Source: Chloroflexota bacterium (GTDB lineage Bacteria; Chloroflexota; Anaerolineae; UBA7937; JACPPX01). From it: 10,575 nucleotides of DNA. This document shows, in pieces, positions 1 through 6,686 of this stretch. Location of the stretch: the NCBI GenBank assembly GCA_016196905.1, contig JACPWV010000081.1:1-10575 (forward strand), given 5' to 3'. The stretch's first letter is position 1; each line of letters starts with the position of its first letter. A program made the translations under genes and the position numbers. Under the pieces are notes generated by a model. The model had not been told where the DNA came from. It worked only from the letters and a program-made list of their open reading frames with translations, and did no database searches.

Positions 1-1213
1 GCATGGGGGTGCGCTCCGGGTCGCGCCCGGCGTTGGGTACACCAGGCTGGCGCATACCAGCAGGATCCTTGACCCGTTCTGGGGGAATGTCGCCATTGAG
101 CATGCCGATCTCGTCTCCGTAGTACCAGGTGGGCGTGCCGCGAAGCGTGAAGAGCAACATAGCCGCCACCCGGGCCTGGGCCTCGCCGAGGCGGCTTGTC
201 AGGCGCGGTTGGTCGTGATTGCCCAGCACCCAGCTGGGCCAGGCCCAAGACGGCTGCGCTGCCTCGTACTCTTCAACCACCCGCCGCACCACGTCGGCAT
301 CCCAGCGGTCCATCGCGTCGGTGATGAGGTGAAAGTTGAAAGGTAGATGGCACTCCGGGGCCTCGCGCGTGCCGTAGTAAGCCATCAGCCGGTCGTAGGG
401 CAGGTAGGTCTCTGCGATGAGAACTCGACCTGGATAGGCATCGGCCACCCGGCGCATGGCCTGCACAATCGCATGGGTCTCGGGCTGGTCGTCGGTGTAG
501 AGGTGAATCAGTCGACCGCGTTGGAATGTTCCCGGCTTCCAGAGAGGGTTGATCGGCTCCTCGCGGAATTGGGCATCCTCGATGAGCATACCCAGGGCGT
601 CCAGGCGGAACCCATCCACCCCACGTTCGAGCCAAAACCTCATCACCTCGAGCATGACCTCCAGCACCTGGGGGTTGCGATAGTTGAGGTCGGGCTGCCC
701 GGGAAGGAAGTGATGGAGATAGTACTGCCCGGTCGCTTCGTCGTAGGTCCAGGCTCGTCCGCTGAAGAAGCTGCGCCAGTTATTGGGCGGGCCGCCGTCC
801 GGGTCCGGATCGCGCCAGACATACCAATCCCGTTTAGGGCTACGCTGGCTCCTGCGAGCTTCGATGAACCAAGGGTGTTGGTCGGAAGTGTGGTTGACCA
901 CGAGATCCAGGATCAACTTGATTCCGCGGGTGTGGGCCTCGCCGAGCAGGTGATCGAAGTCCGCGAGGGTGCCATATTGTGGGTCGACGCCACAGTAGTC
1001 GGCCACGTCGTAGCCGAAGTCGTTTATCGGGGAGGGGTAGAAAGGGTTGAGCCAGATCGCATCCACCCCCAGCCCAGCCAGGTAGTCCAGCTGCCGGATC
1101 ACTCCCGCCAAGTCCCCGATCCCGTCTCCGTTCGAATCCTGAAACGAGCGCAGGTAAACTTGGTAAATCACCCCGTGCTGCCACCAGCAGAGCGCCTCTG
1201 GTTCTAATGCCAT
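1..1213 (-). CDS. GH13 alpha-glucosidase / oligo-1,6-glucosidase-type glycoside hydrolase (C-terminus beyond left edge)
   Basis: Hydrolyses alpha-glucosidic bonds in malto- or isomalto-oligosaccharides, probably in the cytoplasm since no signal peptide is seen. The 404 visible residues hold the GH13 (beta/alpha)8 barrel in order: VIYQVYLRSF near residues 16-25, a Ca-site-like DSNGDGIGD at 26-34, region I DLVVNH at 103-108, region II GFRLDAL with nucleophile D205, region III IAETY with acid/base E268, and region IV GNHDQPR with D334. All three catalytic acids are present. Ala follows the nucleophile; Val at this site is typical of alpha-1,6 enzymes in the family, so alpha-1,4 preference is inferred. 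The start is ATG at 1213, five bases after an AGGAG. Sucrose phosphorylase or trehalose synthase are less likely alternatives. The missing part should hold the end of the barrel and the C-terminal beta domain. It lies about 105 bp downstream of the copD-like gene on the same strand. Confidence 0.9.
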   Translation of the reverse strand, partial: MALEPEALCWWQHGVIYQVYLRSFQDSNGDGIGDLAGVIRQLDYLAGLGVDAIWLNPFYPSPINDFGYDVADYCGVDPQYGTLADFDHLLGEAHTRGIKLILDLVVNHTSDQHPWFIEARRSQRSPKRDWYVWRDPDPDGGPPNNWRSFFSGRAWTYDEATGQYYLHHFLPGQPDLNYRNPQVLEVMLEVMRFWLERGVDGFRLDALGMLIEDAQFREEPINPLWKPGTFQRGRLIHLYTDDQPETHAIVQAMRRVADAYPGRVLIAETYLPYDRLMAYYGTREAPECHLPFNFHLITDAMDRWDADVVRRVVEEYEAAQPSWAWPSWVLGNHDQPRLTSRLGEAQARVAAMLLFTLRGTPTWYYGDEIGMLNGDIPPERVKDPAGMRQPGVPNAGRDPERTPM

Positions 1214-1289
1214 CTCGACTCCTAAACAGCGTGGGGCTTACCGTAAAGGGGCCATGCGATCAAACATACGGATCGGGAAGAGGTGCCTT

Positions 1290-1313
1290 CGCGCCTTTTG
1301 ACTCAGAGGCGCG
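1290..1313 (-). other. Inverted repeat between the copD-like gene and the GH13 gene
   Basis: Arms CGCGCCT (1290-1296) and AGGCGCG (1307-1313) form a perfect 7-bp GC-rich stem with a 10-base loop, starting 5 bases after the copD-like stop codon on the minus strand. No T-tract follows on either strand, so it is not a clear intrinsic terminator. It could attenuate read-through or protect a 3' end before the GH13 gene. Confidence 0.35.
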
Positions 1314-1318
1314 TTAGA

Positions 1319-1792
1319 TCACCCGTGAGCCAAATACACGCCCAACACGAAGACGATCAACGCGGCGAGGAGGTTAGTGCCCGACAGGGCGGCCATCCTG
1401 CGGCGCAGCCGGGTCGCTTCCAGCGATTCGGCTTGCGCTGCCAGCGCCTCGAGGCGCGGCCCCCAAACATAGCTGTGCACCGCGGTGGCCAGCACGATGA
1501 GAGCCACCAAGCCCAGCTTGGTTAAAAGCAGCGCGCCATAACTTGTCGAAAAAAGCAGGTTAAGGGGCACACCGGTGCGCAAAATCTGAGCGATGCCGGT
1601 GATGGCCAAAACAACCAGCGCCCCCCAGCCGATGGGGTCGAATCTACGGCCCACCTTGCTCAGCAATACGATACGCTGGGCGGGCGGAAGCTCGCGGCGC
1701 AAGACCGGGGCAGCCACCAGGCCCAGAAAGGCGATGCCTCCCACCCACACCGCTGCGGCCAGGATGTGCAACGCGCGCAAGAAGAGATCCAT
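1319..1792 (-). CDS. CopD-domain integral membrane protein
   Basis: A 157-residue membrane protein with about four hydrophobic helices (roughly residues 8-30, 53-71, 84-109 and 137-154). The N-terminal pattern LHILAAAVWVGG, with H9 and W16, and a second His (H106) in helix 3 match the CopD / copper-resistance-D domain, which is linked to copper handling in some bacteria; many such stand-alone proteins have no proven role. A charged, Arg-rich segment lies at about 113-133 before the last helix. The ATG at 1792 lies 10 bases after the bioY stop, and an AGGGG near the end of bioY serves as its ribosome binding site, so it is probably co-transcribed with bioY. Nothing here explains a link between biotin uptake and copper. 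The family call is fairly sure; the substrate is not known. Confidence 0.75.
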   Translation of the reverse strand: MDLFLRALHILAAAVWVGGIAFLGLVAAPVLRRELPPAQRIVLLSKVGRRFDPIGWGALVVLAITGIAQILRTGVPLNLLFSTSYGALLLTKLGLVALIVLATAVHSYVWGPRLEALAAQAESLEATRLRRRMAALSGTNLLAALIVFVLGVYLAHG

Positions 1793-1802
1793 CCGCTGCC
1801 CC

Positions 1803-2420
1803 TCAACGGTGAGGCTCTCCAGGCAGGGCGGGCTCCAGCCATGACCAGAGGGCCAGGCTGCCGTCGGCCAGGAGGGTGGCCAGGACCCCCTTGAGGAGAT
1901 CGATCACCACAAAGGGGGCGACCCCTTGCTGCCAGGCCAGCATCAGGCTTTCGGCGAAGGGGATCCCCTGGGTCCCCTTCAGCCAAAAAGATAACCAGGC
2001 CCCACCCAGGGCGTAGATCACCGCCACACCGGCCAGGGAGGCCAGGAAGCGCATCAGGGCACGCTCTCGGCCCGACCGTTCGACCACGAACCCGACCAGA
2101 TAGGCTGCGGCCACGAAACCCCACAGGTATCCGCCGGTGGGCCCCCACAGGTGTTGAACACCTCCGGCCCCTCCCGCGAAGACCGGGTAGCCCAAGGCTC
2201 CGGCCGTCAAGTACTCGACCTGGCTGAGGGCGCCCCAGCGGCTTCCCAAAAGCAGCCCGGCCAATAACACCGCCAGCACCTGGAGGGTGATGGGCACCGG
2301 GGTGAAGGCCAGATGAACATCGACCTGGGCGGCCATGGCGGTGAGTAGAGTAAAGACGCTGGCGGCAGCCAATTTTACGAGCCAATGCGAATGAGCCAGG
2401 GGACGAATGGTGACCCACAT
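1803..2420 (-). CDS. bioY: BioY, biotin ECF transporter substrate-binding (S) component
   Basis: Membrane protein that binds biotin for uptake. The 205 residues carry the family marks: TPVPITLQ at 40-47, a Gly-rich stretch before GPTGGYLWGF at 93-102, and a C-terminal APFVVIDLLKGVLA at 168-181 with D174 and K177. Five to six hydrophobic helices are visible. The reading frame is open further upstream to 2543, but those 41 residues are polar and unlike the family. ATG at 2420 is preferred because AGGAGG lies 10 bases before it and the first helix follows. No energising ATPase (BioM/EcfA) or BioN/EcfT gene is in the window, so it either works alone, as some BioY proteins do, or uses a shared ECF module elsewhere. 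It leads a minus-strand unit with the CopD-like gene and is divergent from the alkyltransferase-like operon. Confidence 0.92.
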   Translation of the reverse strand: MWVTIRPLAHSHWLVKLAAASVFTLLTAMAAQVDVHLAFTPVPITLQVLAVLLAGLLLGSRWGALSQVEYLTAGALGYPVFAGGAGGVQHLWGPTGGYLWGFVAAAYLVGFVVERSGRERALMRFLASLAGVAVIYALGGAWLSFWLKGTQGIPFAESLMLAWQQGVAPFVVIDLLKGVLATLLADGSLALWSWLEPALPGEPHR

Positions 2421-2430
2421 CTTTGAACTC

Positions 2431-2436
2431 CCTCCT
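2431..2436 (-). promoter_or_regulatory. Strong Shine-Dalgarno of bioY
   Basis: AGGAGG on the minus strand, inside GAGGAGGGAG, ends 10 bases before the ATG at 2420. It is the main reason for choosing this start over the longer open frame. Confidence 0.8.
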
Positions 2437-2488
2437 CGTCTTGTGCTGGATTCGGTTTGCGCGCTGCGGATCGTCGGCGAAATCGTTT

Positions 2489-2522
2489 CAGGCCTCGATC
2501 CCGCATCGACACAGATGGCCTG
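2489..2522 (-). other. Nested inverted repeat in the bioY leader
   Basis: Outer arms CAGGCC (2489-2494) and GGCCTG (2517-2522) enclose inner arms TCGAT (2495-2499) and ATCGA (2505-2509) around a 5-base loop; seven bases are unpaired on one side. On the minus strand this lies directly downstream of the probable bioY -10, so the transcript would begin with the hairpin. It may stabilise the 5' end or act as an operator. It is not a known biotin riboswitch, and no BirA or BioR operator consensus was recognised. Confidence 0.4.
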
Positions 2523-2530
2523 TCTTTCAA

Positions 2531-2539
2531 AGTATAGCA
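2531..2539 (-). promoter_or_regulatory. Probable extended -10 promoter for bioY
   Basis: The minus strand reads TGCTATACT, an extended -10 (TGn plus TATACT, one mismatch to TATAAT). No good -35 lies 16-18 bases upstream, which is usual for extended -10 promoters. Transcription would start near 2524, giving a leader of about 100 bases. Confidence 0.45.
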
Positions 2540-2574
2540 TCAAAGCGAGAGGGTCGCTTGGGGGTAAAACGGTG

Positions 2575-2603
2575 TTGTCGATCTCCGCAGCGAAGGCTAT
2601 AAT
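2575..2603 (+). promoter_or_regulatory. Sigma70-type promoter of the alkyltransferase-like operon
   Basis: TTGTCG at 2575-2580 and a perfect TATAAT at 2598-2603 are separated by exactly 17 bases. The predicted start, near 2610, leaves a short leader of about 20 bases before the ATG at 2629. It is divergent from the bioY promoter, about 60 bp apart. Confidence 0.75.
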
Positions 2604-2628
2604 TCAATCCAGCGAACGGGGTTTAGCG

Positions 2629-3003
2629 ATGGCCAATTTCTTCGATCGTGTCTACCAAGTGGTGGCACGCATCCCGCGGGGCAGGGTGGCCAGCTACGGC
2701 CAGATCGCGGAGATGTTGGGGCACCCGCGTGGGGCGCGCACGGTGGGCTGGGCTCTGCACGAGCTGCCCCAGGGCAGTCGGGTGCCCTGGCACCGGGTGA
2801 TCAACGCCGCAGGGCGGATCAGCATCCCTGAAGTCGAGGAGGCGCACGAGCAGCGCATCCGCTTAGAACAGGAGGGGGTGGTTTTCGACGAACGAGGCTA
2901 TATCGATATGCGCCGCTACCAATGGAGGCCACCCCTCCCCCGGCCGGCCGAGGGCCGACGCATCTCGACGCCTGCCCGCCGCGCCTCGAGAGCGAGCCGA
3001 TGA
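2629..3003 (+). CDS. Alkyltransferase-like protein (ATL), MGMT DNA-binding-domain homologue
   Basis: Binds O6-alkylguanine in DNA and flags it for nucleotide excision repair instead of removing the alkyl group itself. The 124 residues carry the MGMT C-terminal fold: VARIPRGRVASYGQIA at 12-27 with Y23, the RTVGWAL segment with arginine-finger candidate R37, and PWHRVIN at 53-59, where Trp54 replaces the Cys of the MGMT PCHRV motif. That swap defines the ATL group (YbaZ, Atl1), so methyltransferase activity is not expected. ATG at 2629 is chosen because the promoter ends just upstream and GGGG lies seven bases before it; the open frame back to 2407 crosses the promoter. The last 25 or so residues form a basic, Pro/Arg-rich tail beyond the usual family length. 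Its TGA overlaps the next start as ATGA. Confidence 0.88.
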   Translation: MANFFDRVYQVVARIPRGRVASYGQIAEMLGHPRGARTVGWALHELPQGSRVPWHRVINAAGRISIPEVEEAHEQRIRLEQEGVVFDERGYIDMRRYQWRPPLPRPAEGRRISTPARRASRASR

Positions 3004-3407
3004 GTGAGATCCTCCAAGCGGGCGGGATCGTCTTCTGGGATGATGGCGTGGTGTTGCGCCGCACAGCCAAGGGCGAGTGGGTCTTTCCGAAAGGGCACAT
3101 CGAGGATGGAGAATCGGCTGAACAGGCGGCGCTGCGCGAGGTGGAGGAGGAGACCGGGCTGCGTGCCCAAGTGCTCTTCGAGGCTGGCGAGGTAAGATTC
3201 ATGTTCGATGGAAAGCCACACCGGGTACGTTTCTTCGCCATGCAGGCCACCCAGGCCACCCCAGCTTGGGAGCGACATCGAGACATCGATGCTTTTCGAG
3301 TCCCCATCCAGAAGGCGTTGGAGCGGGCCAGCTTCGACGATACGCGCCGCGTGTTGGAGGTCGCGCTGCGTCGCTGGGTCGAGCTGAGCCCTGAGGGGAG
3401 AGGATGA
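3000..3407 (+). CDS. Nudix hydrolase (MutT / Ap4A-hydrolase-like)
   Basis: Cleaves a nucleoside diphosphate linked to another moiety, using divalent metal. The 135 residues hold a complete Nudix box, GX5EX7REUXEEXGU, at 32-54, with G32, E38, R46, E47, E50, E51 and G53 all present. WVFPKGH just before the box is common in diadenosine polyphosphate hydrolases and MutT-like housecleaning enzymes, so Ap4A or an oxidised nucleotide is a plausible substrate (inference). ATG at 3000 overlaps the stop of the ATL gene (ATGA), and its own TGA overlaps the DUF1385 start the same way, so coupled translation is likely. A longer frame from 2922 would only add non-homologous residues inside the ATL gene. 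The pairing with ATL suggests DNA or nucleotide-pool maintenance. Confidence 0.9.
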   Translation: MSEILQAGGIVFWDDGVVLRRTAKGEWVFPKGHIEDGESAEQAALREVEEETGLRAQVLFEAGEVRFMFDGKPHRVRFFAMQATQATPAWERHRDIDAFRVPIQKALERASFDDTRRVLEVALRRWVELSPEGRG

Positions 3408-4297
3408 GCGAAAAGCCGCGCGAGGTCTACTTCGGCGGACAGGCGGTCATCGAGGGGGTGATGATGCGCGGCCGCACCGCGTTGGCGGTGGCGGTGCGTG
3501 CCCCCTCCGGGCAGATCGTGCTGCACACCGAGCCGCTGGATCGGCGTATCTACGCCAGCAGGTGGTCGCGCGTCCCCTTCCTGCGTGGGCTGACCGTGCT
3601 GTGGGACGCTTTGGTTCTGGGCATCCGCACTCTTATTTTTTCGGCCAACGTGGCCTTAGAGGGCGAGGAGGCCGAGTTTAAGGGCCCGGCGGTATGGGGC
3701 ACCCTGTTGTTTTCGCTGATCCTGGCTGTAAGCATCTTTTTCGTCCTGCCCACGCTGATCATCAACTACCTCGATCAGTTCATCGCCTCTTCCGTGCTGA
3801 GCAATTTTGTGGAAGGCCTGATTCGCTTAGCCTTCTTCTTGGCCTACATCGCCCTGATCGGCCTCTCTGCCGATATTCGACGGGTGTTCGCCTACCACGG
3901 CGCGGAGCACAAAACCATCAACGCCTACGAGCAAGGTGCCCCGCTGGATCCGGCCGCGGTGCAGCGCTTCCCCACCGCTCACCTGCGCTGCGGGACGAGT
4001 TTTCTCTTACTGGTCTTCGTGGTGGCCATCCTGCTCTTCGCCCTCTTGGGCCGTCCCCCGCTCTGGGAGCGCATCTTCTCGCGCCTGCTGCTGATCCCGG
4101 TGATCGTCGGTCTCTCCTATGAGTTCATCCGCTTCTCGGCCCGCCACGCGGGCAGTCTCTGGCTGAGCTGGCTGACTTGGCCGGGCCTCCTGTTACAGCG
4201 CCTCACCACCCGAGAACCGGACGATGGTATGGTGGAGGTGGCCATCGCCGCGTTGCGGCCGCTCATCGACATGGAAGGGACTCCCGCCCAAAGTTAG
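3404..4297 (+). CDS. DUF1385 family membrane protein (YqhQ-like)
   Basis: Integral membrane protein of unknown biochemical role. The 297 residues start with the family signature GGQAVIEGVMMRG at 11-23, followed by RVPFLRG at 56-62, and contain AYHGAEHKTINAYE at 163-176, HLRCGTSF at 193-200 and a late RHAGSLW segment at 247-253. Hydrophobic helices lie at about 98-120, 139-157, 198-217 and 224-244. The conserved His/Glu/Lys of HGAEHK hint at a metal or catalytic site, but none is proven. It starts inside the Nudix stop (ATGA) with GAGGGG five bases upstream. It is the last gene of the ATL-Nudix unit; a new promoter begins six bases after its TAG. In some Firmicutes the family lies near release-factor genes; no such neighbour is seen here. 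Confidence 0.9.
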   Translation: MSEKPREVYFGGQAVIEGVMMRGRTALAVAVRAPSGQIVLHTEPLDRRIYASRWSRVPFLRGLTVLWDALVLGIRTLIFSANVALEGEEAEFKGPAVWGTLLFSLILAVSIFFVLPTLIINYLDQFIASSVLSNFVEGLIRLAFFLAYIALIGLSADIRRVFAYHGAEHKTINAYEQGAPLDPAAVQRFPTAHLRCGTSFLLLVFVVAILLFALLGRPPLWERIFSRLLLIPVIVGLSYEFIRFSARHAGSLWLSWLTWPGLLLQRLTTREPDDGMVEVAIAALRPLIDMEGTPAQS

Positions 4298-4302
4298 CGA
4301 TC

Positions 4303-4331
4303 TTTACAAACTTCCCCCCTTACGCTAAAAT
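4303..4331 (+). promoter_or_regulatory. Sigma70-type promoter upstream of the kinase-like gene
   Basis: TTTACA at 4303-4308 and TAAAAT at 4326-4331 are separated by exactly 17 bases, each with one mismatch to consensus. Transcription would begin near 4338, leaving about 52 leader bases before the ATG at 4390. The leader contains a weak AGGCC/GGCCT pair (4347-4351, 4366-4370). Confidence 0.65.
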
Positions 4332-4389
4332 AGAATCGCCCCTTCCAGGCCTAGGCATCGTCCGTGGCCTTCTTTGTGCCTGTGGAGGA

Positions 4390-6096
4390 ATGGTGGCCGT
4401 GCCTGAGGAGCTATTGTTCCTTTTTCCCTCCCCGCCCTCGCCGGAGGCCCCCGAGTGGGATGGCTCTCCCATCGGGGTGCGCAACGTCATCACCCGGACC
4501 AAGGGGCGCACCGCCGTCCAGGACAAGCGCGTGGACCGCCAGCCGGGTTTACGGGATCGATTGGTGCGGCGTGCTCTGCAGCATCGCCAACAAAGTCCGA
4601 TCCCTCATTTCGAGCACGATGTGGTCATCCACGGCATCCGTGTGCGCGCTGCCACCAACAGCCCTCACCTCTACGATTTCTGGGTGGATAACTGGTACAG
4701 CCCCGAGGAGTGGACCAACATCACAGGCCTCCCAGCGCCAGCGGATCCCCACATCCACGTCTATGCCTATGGGGGCGTGACCCAGGAGCAGGAGGCTGCC
4801 TACTACAGCCGCGCCACCAACAGCATCGTGTTCTTCAACACCTCCTACTACGGCCAATTGAAATCCTGGGTGCTGGGTGCCGTGGGTCGCGTGCTGGCGG
4901 AAGAGTACGGCGTTCACTCCGTGCACGGGGCCTGTGTGGAGAAAGATGGCAAGGGCGTGCTCTATATCGCCCCCACCGGCACGGGCAAGTCCACCAGCTC
5001 CTACGGCTTGATGGACTTCCCCGGATCCCGCTTCCACTCCGACGATTGGGTCTATATCCGCTATGCCTTTCCGCATCGCAGTGGGGAGTGGGTGGCCCCG
5101 GTGACGATCACCACGCCGCAGGGCGAGGCGATCCACGGCTACCGCGTGTTCCGCTGGCTGAAGGAGAACGGCAATAGACAGGGGGAGGCGCGCGGCGTCG
5201 GCCTCACGCTGGGAAACCAGCGCATCGAATTTGCGGTGAAGGAGCTGGATCTATCCAATCCCCCGCAGGCCTACGCCTACATCAGCGAGAAGGTTTTCTA
5301 TCTGCGATCCAACATCGTCGAGAACTATCCGCTGGCAGTCTATGAGCTGATACACTCCAAGTTCGAGAACGCGCCGGATGTGACGCCTCATTTTTACCAA
5401 GAGAAGGGTCCCTTGATTGATGAGATCTGCAGCGAGCTGATCGGCGCGCGCGATCCCCAGGTTCGTGCTTACTTTGGGGCCAGGAGCCGTGAGAGCCTTC
5501 GCGAGATAGCGGCGCGGCTGATCGCCTTCGACAACGCACGAGCCATGCTGAACATCACTAATGTTTTTGGCAAGGCAAAGGCTTTCACCAACCCCATGGA
5601 GCCGGTGCGGCTGGCTAGCGTGTTTTTGCTCAAGCGCAACGGCGATGAGAACGCGGTCTTGGAATGGCTGGGGGAGGCAGAGTTCATCACCCGCCTGATG
5701 ATCGGGGAGACGCCCGCCAAGAATATGGAAACTGCCTACAATGCCTATCGCGCCGTGGACGATGAAGAGGAACGCGGCTTCATCGATCGGCTTTTAAAGG
5801 AGAGCCAGTTTCTAGGGGTTCACCCCTACGATCTCTACCCGCAGCGAGCAGATACCCCCGCGACACACTATGAGGAGTTCGAGCTGTTCCGCACGCTTCA
5901 ACACGCTGCTGATTGCTACCACATGAACACCATCTTGAGGAAAGACCCGCGGGTGAGAGAGACGCGTGAGGCAGTGCGCCTGACCATGGGTATCATCGCC
6001 CGCACGGTAGCTGAGCAGCCAGAGGGCGTGTACCTCACACTGGACAACTATCACGAATACGCCAAGGCCGGCACAATGGAGGCAGTGAAGCGATAA
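4390..6096 (+). CDS. HprK/PEPCK-fold P-loop kinase-like protein, substrate unknown
   Basis: A large (568 residues) cytoplasmic protein of no assigned function. Its middle part looks like the HPr kinase / PEP carboxykinase superfamily: VHGACVEKDGKGVLYI leads into a Walker A-like APTGTGKST (residues 194-202, K200), then HSDDW at 216-220 as the second acidic motif. Near 402-417 the segment NPMEPVRLASVFLLKR resembles the closing strand of HprK-like proteins. About 120 residues precede the P-loop core and a roughly 180-residue segment separates the two kinase parts, so it is far longer than HprK (about 310). The open frame reaches back to 4177 but crosses the promoter and the DUF1385 gene. ATG at 4390 abuts GGAGGA, so GTG at 4399, nine bases after it, may be the true start. 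Gene symbol hprK is not justified. One base separates it from the methyltransferase. Confidence 0.65.
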   Translation: MVAVPEELLFLFPSPPSPEAPEWDGSPIGVRNVITRTKGRTAVQDKRVDRQPGLRDRLVRRALQHRQQSPIPHFEHDVVIHGIRVRAATNSPHLYDFWVDNWYSPEEWTNITGLPAPADPHIHVYAYGGVTQEQEAAYYSRATNSIVFFNTSYYGQLKSWVLGAVGRVLAEEYGVHSVHGACVEKDGKGVLYIAPTGTGKSTSSYGLMDFPGSRFHSDDWVYIRYAFPHRSGEWVAPVTITTPQGEAIHGYRVFRWLKENGNRQGEARGVGLTLGNQRIEFAVKELDLSNPPQAYAYISEKVFYLRSNIVENYPLAVYELIHSKFENAPDVTPHFYQEKGPLIDEICSELIGARDPQVRAYFGARSRESLREIAARLIAFDNARAMLNITNVFGKAKAFTNPMEPVRLASVFLLKRNGDENAVLEWLGEAEFITRLMIGETPAKNMETAYNAYRAVDDEEERGFIDRLLKESQFLGVHPYDLYPQRADTPATHYEEFELFRTLQHAADCYHMNTILRKDPRVRETREAVRLTMGIIARTVAEQPEGVYLTLDNYHEYAKAGTMEAVKR

Positions 6097-6097
6097 G

Positions 6098-6679
6098 GTG
6101 TTCTGGGAACAGGCCTACCGCTTCGGCGACATCCCCTGGGACTCGCCCAAGCCCGATCCCACCCTCGTGCGAGCGGTGAGGCGCGGCTGGCTGAAGCCTG
6201 CTGGGCGGGCCCTGGAGATCGGTTCGGGGACCGGAACCAACGCACTGTACCTGGCACAAAATGGATTCCGGGTAGTGGGGATCGATGTGTCCCCCACTGC
6301 CGTCCGCAGGGCACGCGAGAAAGCCCGCGCTGTGGGCGCCGCTTGCCAGTTTCGGGTCGCCGATGTGTTGCGCTGGCGACCGTCGGAGCGCTTCGATGTC
6401 ATCTTCGAGCGTGGCGTTTTTCATTCCCTGGAGGACGAGAAGCGGCCGATCTATGCACATAGTGTGCGGACTCTATTGAAGCCAGGCGGCCGCACCCTGA
6501 TGCTCTGTTTCAGCGACAAGGAGCCGGGCTGGGGTGGCCCTCGGCGGATTAGCCGTCGGGAGATTCGCGAGATCTTCGCCCCCTGTCTGCGCCTCCTGTG
6601 GATTCGCGATGTAAACATGGTCGACACGAAACGCCAGAAAATCCGCAGCTACGCTACACTCATGGAAAAACCTGGGTGA
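6098..6679 (+). CDS. Class I SAM-dependent methyltransferase (thiopurine-methyltransferase / TehB-like)
   Basis: Transfers a methyl group from S-adenosylmethionine to an unknown small molecule; probably cytoplasmic. The 193 residues begin with [13 protein letters not shown] (3-15), a start typical of the TPMT/TehB-like group, followed by motif [10 protein letters not shown] (39-47), the acidic end of strand 2 at D63 in VGIDVS, D89 after strand 3, and [11 protein letters not shown] (99-109), close to the FDxxxDRGxFH of this group. LLKPGG at about 126-131 is the usual post-motif loop. The start is GTG at 6098, one base after the kinase-like stop; GGAGG lies 15 bases upstream, which is long, so re-initiation after the upstream stop may matter. 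Thiopurine, tellurite or other chalcogen substrates are known in the family; none can be chosen from sequence. Confidence 0.82.
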   Translation: MFWEQAYRFGDIPWDSPKPDPTLVRAVRRGWLKPAGRALEIGSGTGTNALYLAQNGFRVVGIDVSPTAVRRAREKARAVGAACQFRVADVLRWRPSERFDVIFERGVFHSLEDEKRPIYAHSVRTLLKPGGRTLMLCFSDKEPGWGGPRRISRREIREIFAPCLRLLWIRDVNMVDTKRQKIRSYATLMEKPG

Positions 6680-6686
6680 TTCTAAG

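Noticed and set aside
347..1207. Long plus-strand open frame of 286 codons
   Set aside because: It lies antisense to the GH13 gene, whose minus-strand frame shows every catalytic motif; the plus frame has no recognisable domain and reflects high GC.
1238..1246. TTACCGTAA odd-length palindrome upstream of the GH13 gene
   Set aside because: Only four base pairs per arm; extending the arms fails, so no operator can be claimed.
2421..2543. Upstream extension of bioY to an ATG at 2543
   Set aside because: The added residues are polar and unlike BioY, cross the probable promoter, and the strong AGGAGG points to ATG 2420.
2407..2628. Upstream extension of the ATL gene to 2407
   Set aside because: It would run through the TTGTCG/TATAAT promoter and adds no family-like residues.
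4347..4370. AGGCC/GGCCT hairpin followed by a pyrimidine-rich run
   Set aside because: Stem of only five pairs with a 14-base loop and no clean T-tract; it lies in the kinase leader, not behind a gene.
4177..4389. Upstream extension of the kinase-like gene to 4177
   Set aside because: It overlaps the end of DUF1385 in another frame and contains the TTTACA/TAAAAT promoter; the translated part is low-complexity.
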